Source: an uncultured Myxococcales bacterium
GTDB taxonomy: Bacteria; Myxococcota_A; UBA9042
DNA: 64,000 nt
NCBI GenBank assembly: GCA_903929795.1
Contig: CAIYWC010000128.1
Location: 1-64,000 of the forward strand
Direction: 5' to 3'
Shown piece after piece: positions 52,905-61,315 of the stretch (positions within the stretch are counted from its first letter, which is position 1; every line of letters starts with the position of its first letter). Under the pieces are notes generated by a model that was not told where the DNA came from, did not search any database, and saw only the letters and a program-made list of their open reading frames with translations. A program made the position numbers and the translations under genes.

Positions 52905-53936
52905 TTACAGGCTTGTCAGGATGTGATTTGCCAATGCATACAAGCGGTTGGTATAGCCCCACTCGTTGTCGTACCAAGCCACGACCTTGACCAGATTGCC
53001 GCCCTGCACATGGGTCATGCTGGGGTCAAACACGGAGCCGGTCGGCTCGCCGATCAGGTCGCTCGACACGACAAGGTCGTCTTCCACGCGGAACGTGCCC
53101 GCCGGATAGCGGCCCGCGGCCGCGCGCAGCGTGTCATTCACCTCGGCGATCGTCGTGGCTTTTTCAACGCAAACAACGAGATCCACCAGCGACACGTCCG
53201 GAACCGGCACGCGCAGCGCGACGCCGTGCAGCTTGCCCGCCAGCGCCGGCACCACAAGCCCGATCGCCTTGGCGGCACCCGTCGACGTCGGCACGATGTT
53301 CTGGCTGGCGGTACGACCGCGGCGCGGCTCTTTCTTGTGCGGCAGGTCCAGCACGACCTGATCGCCCGTGAACGCGTGCACCGTCGTCATGACGCCGCCC
53401 GTGACGACGAACGCCTCGTGCAGCGCCTTGGCCAGCGGCGCGAGGCAGGTCGTCGTGCAAGAAGCCGCAGAAATCACGGTGTGCTCGGGCTTGAGCGTGT
53501 CGGTGTTGATGCCAAAAACCACCGTCGCATCCGGGGCTTCCTTGGAATCGCCCGGCGCGGAAATCAGCACCCGCTTGGCGCCGGCTGTCAAGTGCGCCGC
53601 CGCGGCGGAACGCTTGGTGAACTTGCCGGTCGACTCGATGACCAGATCGATGCCCAGCTCTTTCCACGGCAGCGTCGTCGGATCCATCGCTGCGAAAAGC
53701 TTGACCTTTTGGTTGCCGACCGTCAGCACGTCGCCGTCGAGCGACACCGTGCCGTGGAACTTGCCATGCGTGCTGTCGTAGCGCGTCAGGTAGGTGAGGG
53801 CGGACGGATCGGCCAGATCATTGGCTGCGACCAGCTCAAAAGGACAGTTGGGATCGAGGGCTGCGACGCGGGTCAGGCAGCGCCCGATGCGACCAAAACC
53901 GTTGATAGCGACGCGGGGACGGCGAGTGGCGGACAT
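52905..53936 (-). CDS. gap: Glyceraldehyde-3-phosphate dehydrogenase
   Basis: It oxidises glyceraldehyde 3-phosphate with NAD+ and phosphate. The 343 residues have the Rossmann start VAINGFGRIGRC, the catalytic motif SAASCTTTCLAPLAK (Cys160), the catalytic His in TVHAFTGDQ, and NEWGYTNR at the end. A Cys at position 20 replaces the small residue common after GRIGR. ATG at 53936 has GGAG 6 nt upstream; the ATG at 53948 has no such site. It is the first gene of the operon gap-pgk-tpiA-secG-dapD-HTTM, driven by the promoter at 53978-54006. Confidence 0.98.
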   Translation of the reverse strand: MSATRRPRVAINGFGRIGRCLTRVAALDPNCPFELVAANDLADPSALTYLTRYDSTHGKFHGTVSLDGDVLTVGNQKVKLFAAMDPTTLPWKELGIDLVIESTGKFTKRSAAAAHLTAGAKRVLISAPGDSKEAPDATVVFGINTDTLKPEHTVISAASCTTTCLAPLAKALHEAFVVTGGVMTTVHAFTGDQVVLDLPHKKEPRRGRTASQNIVPTSTGAAKAIGLVVPALAGKLHGVALRVPVPDVSLVDLVVCVEKATTIAEVNDTLRAAAGRYPAGTFRVEDDLVVSSDLIGEPTGSVFDPSMTHVQGGNLVKVVAWYDNEWGYTNRLYALANHILTSL

Positions 53937-53959
53937 GTTGGACTCCATGACGGGGGGAT

Positions 53960-53973
53960 GACCCCGTGGGGTC
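53960..53973. promoter_or_regulatory. Perfect 14-bp palindrome at the gap start of transcription
   Basis: GACCCCGTGGGGTC is a perfect palindrome, apart from its two central bases being a complementary pair read as GT. It covers about -2 to +12 relative to the start predicted from the promoter at 53978-54006. It could be an operator or fold as a leader hairpin. Confidence 0.5.
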
Positions 53974-53977
53974 CGAG

Positions 53978-54006
53978 ATGATAGGTCGATCGACCGCGAG
54001 GGTCAA
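53978..54006 (-). promoter_or_regulatory. Sigma70-type promoter of the gap operon
   Basis: On the minus strand TTGACC (54006-54001) and TATCAT (53983-53978) are separated by 17 bp, each matching consensus at five of six positions. The -35 box overlaps the stop codon of the preceding gene. The start near 53971 gives a leader of about 35 nt. Confidence 0.75.
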
Positions 54007-54941
54007 CGCGACCGCGGCTCGTGGGTCGCGCTGAGCGCGTCCAGCAGGGCCGAAACCTGTGCCGAGGTGTGCGCCACGTGCCGCAGCGTCGTCGCTTGAG
54101 CCGCCAGCGCCACCGCCGCCAGCACCAGCCCGCCGGCCACGGGCAGCACCGCCAGCGCGACCGCCACGAGCGCGCCCACACCGGCCAGCACGGCGGAAAC
54201 CTCCAGCACGCGCGCCCACGTGTCCAGCGATTTCAGCCGCTGCCGATGGTCGAGCACGAGCGCGACGATCTGCTCGGTCTGCAGCGGCAACGTCTGCGGC
54301 ACCAGGCTCGATTGAACCGCCGTCGCCGGCAACGGCTTGGCCGCCACCGGCGCGGGCTGCACGGCGCGCGGCGGCGGCGCGTGATTCAGCGCCGGCGGAC
54401 CGTGGCGCAGGAGCTTGCCCGGCGGCGGAATCGTCAGACCGGAGCCCGGCGGGATGGTCTTTTGCGGCGCGGCGGGATACGGCATGCCGGGATGCGCGTC
54501 GTCCGGCCCCGCCTCAAACGTCTGGATGAGGTCCGACGCCTCGTGCGCGATGCCCACCGGCGGCCGGGTCGAATTGTCCGGCGCCCGTACCGGCTTCAAC
54601 AGCCCCGGCGGCGCGATCGTCTGGTGCTGCCCGGCCAGCGTGGAAGCCGTGTTGACGCCCGGCGGCGGCATCAACGGGCGGCGATCTCGCGGCGCCGGCG
54701 CGCGGTCCAGGGCCGGCGCCTGGTCCATCAGCGCGGAATCCTCCACCGCCGGCATCGCCACGCGCGCGCCCGTCACGACCGGCTGGACCCGCGGCGTCGG
54801 CGGCGCGCCATCGGGCAGATCCGGCAGACCGGAGGACAGCTGCCGCGGCGCGGGCGGCAGCGCGCCGTGCTCGTGGAGCGTCACGTCGGCGTCGCGCGCA
54901 GGCAGCGCGAGGGGCAGCAGATCCGGACGGTTCGTGGTCAT
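54003..54941 (-). CDS. Pro-rich protein with C-terminal membrane hairpin, unknown
   Basis: A 312-residue protein I do not recognise. Residues 1-210 are low-complexity, rich in Pro, Ala and charged residues, without predicted folds (PPPGVNTAST, IPPPGKLLRHGPP). A helical segment (LQTEQIVALVLDHRQRLKSLDTWARV) leads into two adjacent transmembrane helices at about residues 245-290 (AVLAGVGALVAVALAVLPVAGGLVLAAVALAA) and a short helical end. No signal peptide is present, so the long N-terminal part is probably cytosolic. ATG at 54941 has GAGAGG 6 nt upstream. It follows the exported protein at 55011-56423 by 69 nt and may share its transcript. Confidence 0.65.
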   Translation of the reverse strand: MTTNRPDLLPLALPARDADVTLHEHGALPPAPRQLSSGLPDLPDGAPPTPRVQPVVTGARVAMPAVEDSALMDQAPALDRAPAPRDRRPLMPPPGVNTASTLAGQHQTIAPPGLLKPVRAPDNSTRPPVGIAHEASDLIQTFEAGPDDAHPGMPYPAAPQKTIPPGSGLTIPPPGKLLRHGPPALNHAPPPRAVQPAPVAAKPLPATAVQSSLVPQTLPLQTEQIVALVLDHRQRLKSLDTWARVLEVSAVLAGVGALVAVALAVLPVAGGLVLAAVALAAQATTLRHVAHTSAQVSALLDALSATHEPRSR

Positions 54942-55010
54942 CGGTCGCCTCTCTGGGTGCGTGGGCTTGGACTGTCCCGCGGAGATTTCGTTACGCAAAC
55001 AGCTTGCCAG

Positions 55011-56423
55011 CTAGGGCCTCGGACGTTGCGGCTGCAGCGTCTTGCACTGCCCCAGCAGCGTGTCCAGCGCTTGCAGCAGCGGTTGCCGCGCCGGTTCTGG
55101 CAAGCTAGCCCGCTGAACGACGCCGCGCAACGCGTCTTCCAGCTCGAACGGCTGGCACGGGTTCGGCTCGTGCTGCAGGTCGATGCTGTGGCCAAGCGCC
55201 ATCAGCGGCCCCAGGATCGCCGCGGACGGCAGCTTGTCCTTGGCGGCGGCAAAAAGCGTCGCGGCGCTCAGCGTGCGGGCGTCGGTCAGCACCTCCGACG
55301 CGCCCATGATCTGCGGGTTCAGCGCCTGCGCGTAGCCGTACACCATCGCCTCCTGCGGCGTCAGGCTCGCCAGCGCCAGCGGCGTCCGGTCGGCGTCGCG
55401 CGCAATCCCGTGACGCGACGCGATGGCCTGCCACGCCACGGTCGCCGTCTCTTGCGCGGTCGAGCGCCCCGTCAGCGCGGCGGCGTTCAGCGCGGCAATC
55501 GCCAGATCGCCCGTCGGATCGCGCGCCAGTCCCTCCAGCAGCTGCGGTGCATCCAGGCGCTTGCCGCCCGCGAGCCGGACAATCAACGGGTCCGCCAGCC
55601 AGCCCTTGAACACCGGCGCGGTCACGACGAACGGCTTGGACACCTGCGGCGCCAGCGTCACGAACGCCTTGGTCGGCGCGCGCTGCCCCAGCTGGGTCTC
55701 GGCCGGCGGCGGCGGCAGCTGGATCGGCGCGGAAAGGCCCGCCAGCTCACCGCCTGTGCATGCGGCGCCGAGCGTGTGTGCCAGCGCATCCAACCGCTCT
55801 GCCACAGCCAAACGCACGCTCTCGGACCCGCCGTCGCGCGCCAGCGTGGCCAGGCGCACGGCGTGGTCACACGCAGCGCGGGGCTGACCATCCGCGGCGG
55901 TCGCCACCAGCTCCCGGGCGGCGCGAATCGCCTGACTTCCCGGCGCCAGCTGTTGCGCGTGTTCCAGCAGCTGCAAGGCGCCCGCGTCACTGACCCGGGA
56001 AGACCGCCGCTGCAGCCGATTCGCGTCACCCGCAGCCGCCAGCGCCCGCAGCCAGCCGAGCACGAACGCCTGACGCGCGTCGAGCCGCGCCACGCCAATG
56101 TCGCGCGCTTGCAGGGCGCCCGAGGAGCCGATCGCCAAGCGCGCCAGCAGCCCCTGGGTCACGAACGCGTCGACCGCGTGCCGCGCCACGCCCTGCGCGC
56201 CGACGGCATCCAGCACCGCCCACGCGCGATCGGTTGGAAAGTGCACGTCCAGGACTTTTTCGCGGTCGAGGATCGCCAGATAGCCCTGGGCGCGTACCGC
56301 GAGCACCAGCGGATGGTCGCCGTAAGCGGCGTCCACGTGCACGGCATCCAAGGCGATGTGCGGCGCCTGCGCCCAAGCTGACCCCGCGATGAGCAAAACA
56401 AGAAGCACGAAAAATCGGCGCAT
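55011..56423 (-). CDS. Exported helical protein, unknown function
   Basis: A 470-residue protein with a clear signal peptide (MRRFFVLLVLLIAGSAWAQAP). The mature part is Ala/Leu-rich and mostly helical; LVLGWL-like and LLEHAQQLAPGSQAIRAARELV segments suggest tetratricopeptide-like or HEAT-like repeats, but no repeat is certain. Three Cys are present (GAACTGG, NPCQP, GQCKT). ATG at 56423 has GGAG 6 nt upstream and starts the signal peptide; the frame stays open to 56855, but that part overlaps the divergent ATPase gene and is rejected. A periplasmic location is likely. Function unknown. Confidence 0.7.
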   Translation of the reverse strand: MRRFFVLLVLLIAGSAWAQAPHIALDAVHVDAAYGDHPLVLAVRAQGYLAILDREKVLDVHFPTDRAWAVLDAVGAQGVARHAVDAFVTQGLLARLAIGSSGALQARDIGVARLDARQAFVLGWLRALAAAGDANRLQRRSSRVSDAGALQLLEHAQQLAPGSQAIRAARELVATAADGQPRAACDHAVRLATLARDGGSESVRLAVAERLDALAHTLGAACTGGELAGLSAPIQLPPPPAETQLGQRAPTKAFVTLAPQVSKPFVVTAPVFKGWLADPLIVRLAGGKRLDAPQLLEGLARDPTGDLAIAALNAAALTGRSTAQETATVAWQAIASRHGIARDADRTPLALASLTPQEAMVYGYAQALNPQIMGASEVLTDARTLSAATLFAAAKDKLPSAAILGPLMALGHSIDLQHEPNPCQPFELEDALRGVVQRASLPEPARQPLLQALDTLLGQCKTLQPQRPRP

Positions 56424-56692
56424 CGGTCTCTCCACAAGCAGCCGCACGGTAAACGGATGAGCCGCGGGAATCAATGCTGCGCGCCAGCCGAAGTTGCAGA
56501 TCAAAACGTCCGGCAGCCGCAGCGTGCCACCAGAGCTGCGCGCTCGCGGTCCCAGCCCGAGATGCGACAGGTCTGCCCGGAAAATCTTGGTGCTGGACAT
56601 GAGTACGGTGCGGCGTATTGCGTTTGCCGGCTCTTGCGGCGACGATCCGGCGGCCCGGAGTGGGCGAGCAGGTCGGTTGGGTGCGCAGTTCC

Positions 56693-57655
56693 ATGTTCCA
56701 GCGGCGGTTTGTGATTGTGTCCGGCAAGGGCGGCGTGGGCCGGTCGACGCTGGCGGCCTCGCTGGGTCTGGCGGCGGCGCGCTACGGGCTGCGGACGTGC
56801 GTGGTCCAGCTGAACACGCGCGACGAGTTGGGACGTATTTTCGCTGTTGACGCAAGCGGTTACGAGCCAGTTCCTCTGGTTCCAGGCATACCGCTTTTTG
56901 GCTGCAACCTGCGGCCCCAGGACGCGCTGCGCGAATATGGCCAAATGAAGCTGCATTTTCGGACGCTGCACAAGCTGGTTTTTGAAAACGACGTGATGCA
57001 GCGGCTTTTACGCATGATTCCGGGGATGAATGAGCTGGTGCTGCTGGGCAAGGCGTGGCACATGGAGGCGCAGGAGCGCAGCAGCGACGGCAAGCCGGCG
57101 TGGGACCTCATCGTGATTGACGCGCCGGCGACCGGCCACGGCGTCTCGCTGCTGCGGCTGCCGCAGACGATCCTGGCGGCGGTGCCGGTGGGGCCGATGG
57201 CCGACGACGCGCGGCAGATGCAGGCGCTGCTGGAAGACCCGGCGCGGACGGCGCTGCACGTGGTGACGTTGCCGCAGGAACTGCCGGCGACCGAGGCGCT
57301 GGAGTTGTGCGACGAGGCGCGGCTCAAGCTGGGCATGCCGACGGGCAATCTGTTTGTGAACATGGTGGTGCCGCCGCTGGTGGACGACCGGCAGCTGCGG
57401 GCGCTGCAGCGCGCGGAGCCGGAGACGCCCCTGATGGCGGACACGATCGCGGCGGTCGCGGCGCATGTGCGCTGGCACGACGCGCAGCAGCTGCAGGTGC
57501 GCCGGCTGCAAAAAGCTTCGGCATTGCCAGTGGTTGAGCTACCGCACCTATTTTGCACGATCGGCCGGGCGCAGATTGAAACGCTGGCGGATGCGGTCGT
57601 GGCCGGGATGGAAGCGGCCGAGAGCCGGCGCCCGCCGCGTGAGGCCGCGCGATGA
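56693..57655 (+). CDS. ArsA/Get3-family ATPase
   Basis: A 320-residue P-loop ATPase of the anion-transport or tail-anchor-targeting family. The deviant Walker A motif reads SGKGGVGRSTLAASLG: the signature Lys is present, but the second, usually invariant, Lys is Arg. The switch region DLIVIDAPATGHGVSLLRLP matches the D-T/A-P-T-G-H motif of ArsA and Get3. No arsenical-binding Cys cluster is seen, so arsenite transport is unlikely. ATG at 56693 is chosen as it directly precedes the fold; a GTG lies at 56681. The gene heads a four-gene operon and overlaps the next start by four bases. The client is unknown. Confidence 0.85.
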   Translation: MFQRRFVIVSGKGGVGRSTLAASLGLAAARYGLRTCVVQLNTRDELGRIFAVDASGYEPVPLVPGIPLFGCNLRPQDALREYGQMKLHFRTLHKLVFENDVMQRLLRMIPGMNELVLLGKAWHMEAQERSSDGKPAWDLIVIDAPATGHGVSLLRLPQTILAAVPVGPMADDARQMQALLEDPARTALHVVTLPQELPATEALELCDEARLKLGMPTGNLFVNMVVPPLVDDRQLRALQRAEPETPLMADTIAAVAAHVRWHDAQQLQVRRLQKASALPVVELPHLFCTIGRAQIETLADAVVAGMEAAESRRPPREAAR

Positions 57656-59136
57656 AGTGGCCGCTGCTGGCGATTCTGGTGGCAACCCATGCCGCGCTGG
57701 CGGCCGAACCGCGTGCGGCGGGCAAAGGACATGCGATGCAACTGCCCAAGCCGGTGGACGTCAAAGGCGCCGAGGACGCGGCGCGGACGCGCGAGGCCGC
57801 ATTGGCCCAGGAAGGCGCGCAGGTGCGCCTGGTGAGCGTGTTGCCGTTTGGCGCGGGCGTTGTGGAGCATTGGCGCTTGGCAAACGGCTTGCAGGTCGTG
57901 CTGGCGTCGGACGCGCAAGTGCCCGTGGTGGCGGTGCAATCCTGGCTGACGGTGGGCTCGGCGGACGAAGTCGCGGGCAAGACCGGGCTGGCGCACCTGT
58001 TTGAGCACCTGATGTTCAAGTCGACCCAGACGCGGCCGGCGGGCACGCTGGACCGGGTGCTGGAGCAGATGGGCGGCTCGGCGAACGCGGCAACTTCTCT
58101 GGATTACACGTTTTTTCAGGAAACCGTGCCCAGCAACCACGTGCCGGTCGTGCTGGAGATGGAGGCCGACCGGCTTGTCAACCTGGACCTGACGGCGGCG
58201 GCGTTTCGCAGCGAGCTGAGCGTGGTGCGCAATGAGCGGCGCGAGGTAGTGGACAACGACCCGGACGGCCAAATTGACGAGACCATGAGCGAACTTGCGT
58301 GGGGCGCACACCCGTATGGTCATCCCGTCATCGGCACGGAGCGCGACCTGGCCGGGCTGAACGTGGCGGACGCGCGGCAGTTCTACCAAACGCACTACGC
58401 CGCGAGCCAGACGCTGCTGGTGTTGGTCGGCGGCTTTGAGCCCGGCGCGCTGCTGCGGGAGGTGATCAAGCACTACGGCGTGCTGCCGTCGGCTCCGGCG
58501 CCCCAGCGACCCACGGCGGCATTGCCGACGGGTGCGGCGCAGCGGTCGCTGGTGGTCGACGCGGGCGCGGAGCGGCTGGCGGTGGCTTGGCGCCTGCCGC
58601 CGGGCGATCACGCCGACATGCCGGCGCTGGACGTGCTGACCGAGCTGCTGGCCAACGGCGACTCGACCCGCCTGGCGCATGCGCTGCTGTACGACAAGCC
58701 GATCGCGTCGCACGCGTCCGCGGATCTCAACGACTCCCGGCTGGGCAGCCTGCTGCAGGTTCACGTGACGCTGCTGCCGGGCCAGCAGGCCAAGGAAGCG
58801 CTCGCGCGGGTGGATGCCACGGTCAAGGCGCTGAACGGCGCGCAGCCGGTGACGGACGCAGAGCTGGTGGCGGCGAAGAATCGCCTGAAAATGGCGCACT
58901 TCAGCGCGCTGACGAGCGTGGACGGTCGCGCGGAACAACTGGGGCACTTTCTGACCGGCTACGGTTCGCTGCAGCCGCTGCTGCGGTTCAGCAGCGACGT
59001 GGAAGCCGTGGCGGTGGCCGATGTCCAGCGCGTCGCGCAGCGCTATCTGGTCGCGGATCGCCGCGTCGTGGTGCTGGGTGAGATGGCGCCGCCCAAAGTG
59101 GCCGGCAAACGGCGCGGTGGCAGGTCCAAGGGATGA
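57652..59136 (+). CDS. M16-family zinc peptidase, catalytic subunit
   Basis: A 494-residue exported metallopeptidase. The signal peptide is at residues 1-18 (MKWPLLAILVATHAALAA). The inverted zinc motif H-x-x-E-H is HLFEH at 115-119, with the third ligand Glu195 in VRNERREVV, at the usual distance. The rest has the M16B two-domain half-clam fold (SLDYTFFQETVPSNH; YGHPVIGTERDL; DSTRLAHALLYDKP). It overlaps the ATPase gene by ATGA and its partner at 59133 likewise. Such enzymes degrade peptides in the periplasm with an inactive partner. Confidence 0.94.
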   Translation: MKWPLLAILVATHAALAAEPRAAGKGHAMQLPKPVDVKGAEDAARTREAALAQEGAQVRLVSVLPFGAGVVEHWRLANGLQVVLASDAQVPVVAVQSWLTVGSADEVAGKTGLAHLFEHLMFKSTQTRPAGTLDRVLEQMGGSANAATSLDYTFFQETVPSNHVPVVLEMEADRLVNLDLTAAAFRSELSVVRNERREVVDNDPDGQIDETMSELAWGAHPYGHPVIGTERDLAGLNVADARQFYQTHYAASQTLLVLVGGFEPGALLREVIKHYGVLPSAPAPQRPTAALPTGAAQRSLVVDAGAERLAVAWRLPPGDHADMPALDVLTELLANGDSTRLAHALLYDKPIASHASADLNDSRLGSLLQVHVTLLPGQQAKEALARVDATVKALNGAQPVTDAELVAAKNRLKMAHFSALTSVDGRAEQLGHFLTGYGSLQPLLRFSSDVEAVAVADVQRVAQRYLVADRRVVVLGEMAPPKVAGKRRGGRSKG

Positions 59137-60674
59137 GTCCACTGCTGCGCCGCATCGTGCCGTGCATGCTGGTCCTGCTGCTGACCGGCCTCGCGGCTCC
59201 TTGCGCGCTGGCCAAACCCAAGCGAGGCGTCATGCCCCCAGTGCTCGTGGTAGAGCGGCCGTGGCCGCCGGTTGTGCAAGTGCGCGTGCTGCTGAACACG
59301 GGATCGCTGGCCGATCCGCCGGGCCAGGAAGGCCTGGCGCTGCTGACGTGGGACTCCGTGCTGCGCGGCGCGGGCGCGCGCGATCGGGCGCAGATGGCGC
59401 AGGCGCTGGACGCACTGGGCGCGCACCTGGACGTGCAAGTGGACAAGCTGGGCGCGTCGCTGGTCGGTGAAGTGCTGCTGGAACACCTGGACGCGTTCCT
59501 GGCGCTGCTGGCGGACACGCTGTTGGCACCGCAGCTGGCGGACGCGGACATCGAGCAAGTCCGCGCGCAATTGCTGGCGGATTTGACGCACTTGCGCGAC
59601 GACGATTCCGCGCTGGCGCATGACGCGATTGGCCGCTATTTGTACCGCGGCCAGGCGCTGGGGCGGCCGACGGGCGGCACCGAGATCACGCTGCGCGCGA
59701 TCACGCCGGACGCGGTGCGGCAGTTTCACAAGCACAGTGTGGTCGCCGGCAACGTGCGCGTTGGTTTTGCCGGGCCGGTGGACGAAGCGACCGCCAAGCA
59801 GCTGATTGAAAAGCACATTGGCCTGCCGCCGGGGACGCCGCCCAAGGTCTCGCTGCCGCACGCGGTCAAGGATGGCCGGCGGCTGCTGCTGATCGACAAG
59901 CCGCGGCATTCGCAGTCGGAAGTCGTGATCGCGTGGCCGACCGTGGCCGCGCACCACAAGGACATGACGGCGGTGGGGATTGCCAACGCGATCCTCGGCG
60001 GCACGTTCACGTCGCGGCTGAACCGGGAGATCCGGGAGCTGCGCGGATGGTCCTACAACACGTGGTCGGCGCTGTCGTCCGGACCGCAGCTGACGACCTG
60101 GGCGCTGGGCTTTACGCCCGAGACGGCGGATGCGCCCGCGGCGCTGGAGCTGGCGGTTAAAATCCTGGAGGAAATGGCGCAACAGGGTCTGACGCCTCAG
60201 GAATTGCGATTTGCCAAGGATTACCTCAAGGGCATGCACCTGGCCAGCCTGGAGACCGCCGAGCGCGAGCTGGGCATGCGGATGCGGGCGCAGCAGCTGG
60301 GCATGGCACCGGACGCGATCGACAACTACGCAGCGCACGTGGAAGCCGTGGATTACAAGACGATTCAGCGCGTGCTGCACGAGCACATCCGGCCCGAGCA
60401 TTTGACCGCAGTTGTCGTGGGTCAAGGGCGCCTGCTGGAGCCAAAGCTGCGCGAGTCGAACGCGCAGTTCGAGGTCGAGCTGCTGCCCGCGGACGGTCAG
60501 CCGGAGCACACGACGGCGCGCGGCAAGGCGGTGGGCGCGCGGCCAGCGCAAGTGGAAGAAGCGCCGCCGCCGGCAGTGGACGACGATCCCGCGGATTCGC
60601 CCGGCGAGGACGAACCTGGCGAAGGCAATGACCCCGACGACGGCGACGATCGCGCGCCAGAAGGTGCCCCATGA
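59133..60674 (+). CDS. M16-family peptidase, non-catalytic partner
   Basis: A 513-residue exported partner of the preceding zinc peptidase. It has a signal peptide (MSPLLRRIVPCMLVLLLTGLAAPCALA) and the M16 fold but no H-x-x-E-H: the corresponding stretch reads LALLTWDSVLRGAG. It keeps the substrate-binding pair of the second subunit in SRLNREIRELRGWSYNTWS (Arg and Tyr). The last 60 residues are a low-complexity acidic and Pro-rich tail (DDDPADSPGEDEPGEGNDPDD). It overlaps both neighbours by four bases. A heterodimer of the two M16 proteins is the usual arrangement for this family. Confidence 0.92.
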   Translation: MSPLLRRIVPCMLVLLLTGLAAPCALAKPKRGVMPPVLVVERPWPPVVQVRVLLNTGSLADPPGQEGLALLTWDSVLRGAGARDRAQMAQALDALGAHLDVQVDKLGASLVGEVLLEHLDAFLALLADTLLAPQLADADIEQVRAQLLADLTHLRDDDSALAHDAIGRYLYRGQALGRPTGGTEITLRAITPDAVRQFHKHSVVAGNVRVGFAGPVDEATAKQLIEKHIGLPPGTPPKVSLPHAVKDGRRLLLIDKPRHSQSEVVIAWPTVAAHHKDMTAVGIANAILGGTFTSRLNREIRELRGWSYNTWSALSSGPQLTTWALGFTPETADAPAALELAVKILEEMAQQGLTPQELRFAKDYLKGMHLASLETAERELGMRMRAQQLGMAPDAIDNYAAHVEAVDYKTIQRVLHEHIRPEHLTAVVVGQGRLLEPKLRESNAQFEVELLPADGQPEHTTARGKAVGARPAQVEEAPPPAVDDDPADSPGEDEPGEGNDPDDGDDRAPEGAP

Positions 60675-61225
60675 GCGCAGCTTGGACCTTGGACGACGTG
60701 GACGCCTTTGCCGCGCGGGCCCATCGCGGCCAGACCCGCAACGTGGGCGATGGCACCGCGGAGGACGTGCCGTACATCGTGCACCCGCGGGCTGTGCGCG
60801 ACATCCTGCTGCTGGAACATCCGGACGCGGCGATGCACGAGCCATGGGTGTTGGCCACCGCGCTGCTGCACGACGTGCTGGAGGATTGTGAAGTGCATCC
60901 GGACGCCGTAACCGCGGCTTTTGGCGCCAACGTCTGCGCCGCGGTGCGCGCGCTGTCCAAGGAGATGCGGATGGTCGACGGCGCGACCAAGACCAATGAC
61001 CAGTACTGGACGGTGCTGAGCCAAACGCCGCTGTCGATTCGCCAGATCAAGGCCGCGGATCGCATCGACAACCTCCGGTCGTGCCTGAAGTGGCCGCGCG
61101 ATCGCACGGCGCGCAAGTACCTGATCGAGACGCCGGTCAAGGTGCTTCCTCTGGTGGTCGACGACGCGTTCCTGTACGCGACGTTGGCGGATCTGCTGGC
61201 ACAACTGCGGCGCACCTATCCATGA
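60671..61225 (+). CDS. HD-domain hydrolase, small alarmone hydrolase-like
   Basis: A 184-residue HD-domain protein similar to the hydrolase half of RelA/SpoT and to MESH1. It shows AHRGQTRNVG and YIVHPRAVRDIL (first His), TALLHDVLEDC (the His-Asp and Glu-Asp pair) and IKAADRIDNLRS (final Asp and Asn), the pattern of manganese-dependent (p)ppGpp hydrolases. No synthetase or ACT domain is present. Hydrolysis of ppGpp or of NADPH-like compounds is the likely activity; which one cannot be told. It is the last gene of the operon with the ATPase and the M16 pair, overlapping its neighbour by ATGA. A hairpin follows the stop. Confidence 0.85.
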   Translation: MSAAWTLDDVDAFAARAHRGQTRNVGDGTAEDVPYIVHPRAVRDILLLEHPDAAMHEPWVLATALLHDVLEDCEVHPDAVTAAFGANVCAAVRALSKEMRMVDGATKTNDQYWTVLSQTPLSIRQIKAADRIDNLRSCLKWPRDRTARKYLIETPVKVLPLVVDDAFLYATLADLLAQLRRTYP

Positions 61226-61258
61226 ACCCCCGGTTGCGAGACCAAAACCTCCGGGGGT
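61226..61258. terminator. Inverted repeat between the HD hydrolase and kdpE
   Basis: ACCCCCGG (61226-61233) pairs with CCGGGGGT (61251-61258), eight perfect pairs with a 17-nt loop, right after the stop of the HD hydrolase gene. There is no T-run. It lies in the 90-nt convergent gap and might end transcription from both sides. Confidence 0.45.
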
Positions 61259-61315
61259 AAGTGCGGTTGCCGCTCGGACTGGACGGCGAGCGTGTATGTC
61301 CGTAGCGCGCCGCCC

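Noticed and set aside
54021-56381. A 786-codon open frame on the plus strand
   Set aside because: Antisense to two minus-strand proteins, one of which has a clear signal peptide and ribosome site. The plus-strand product is Arg/Gln-rich and featureless.
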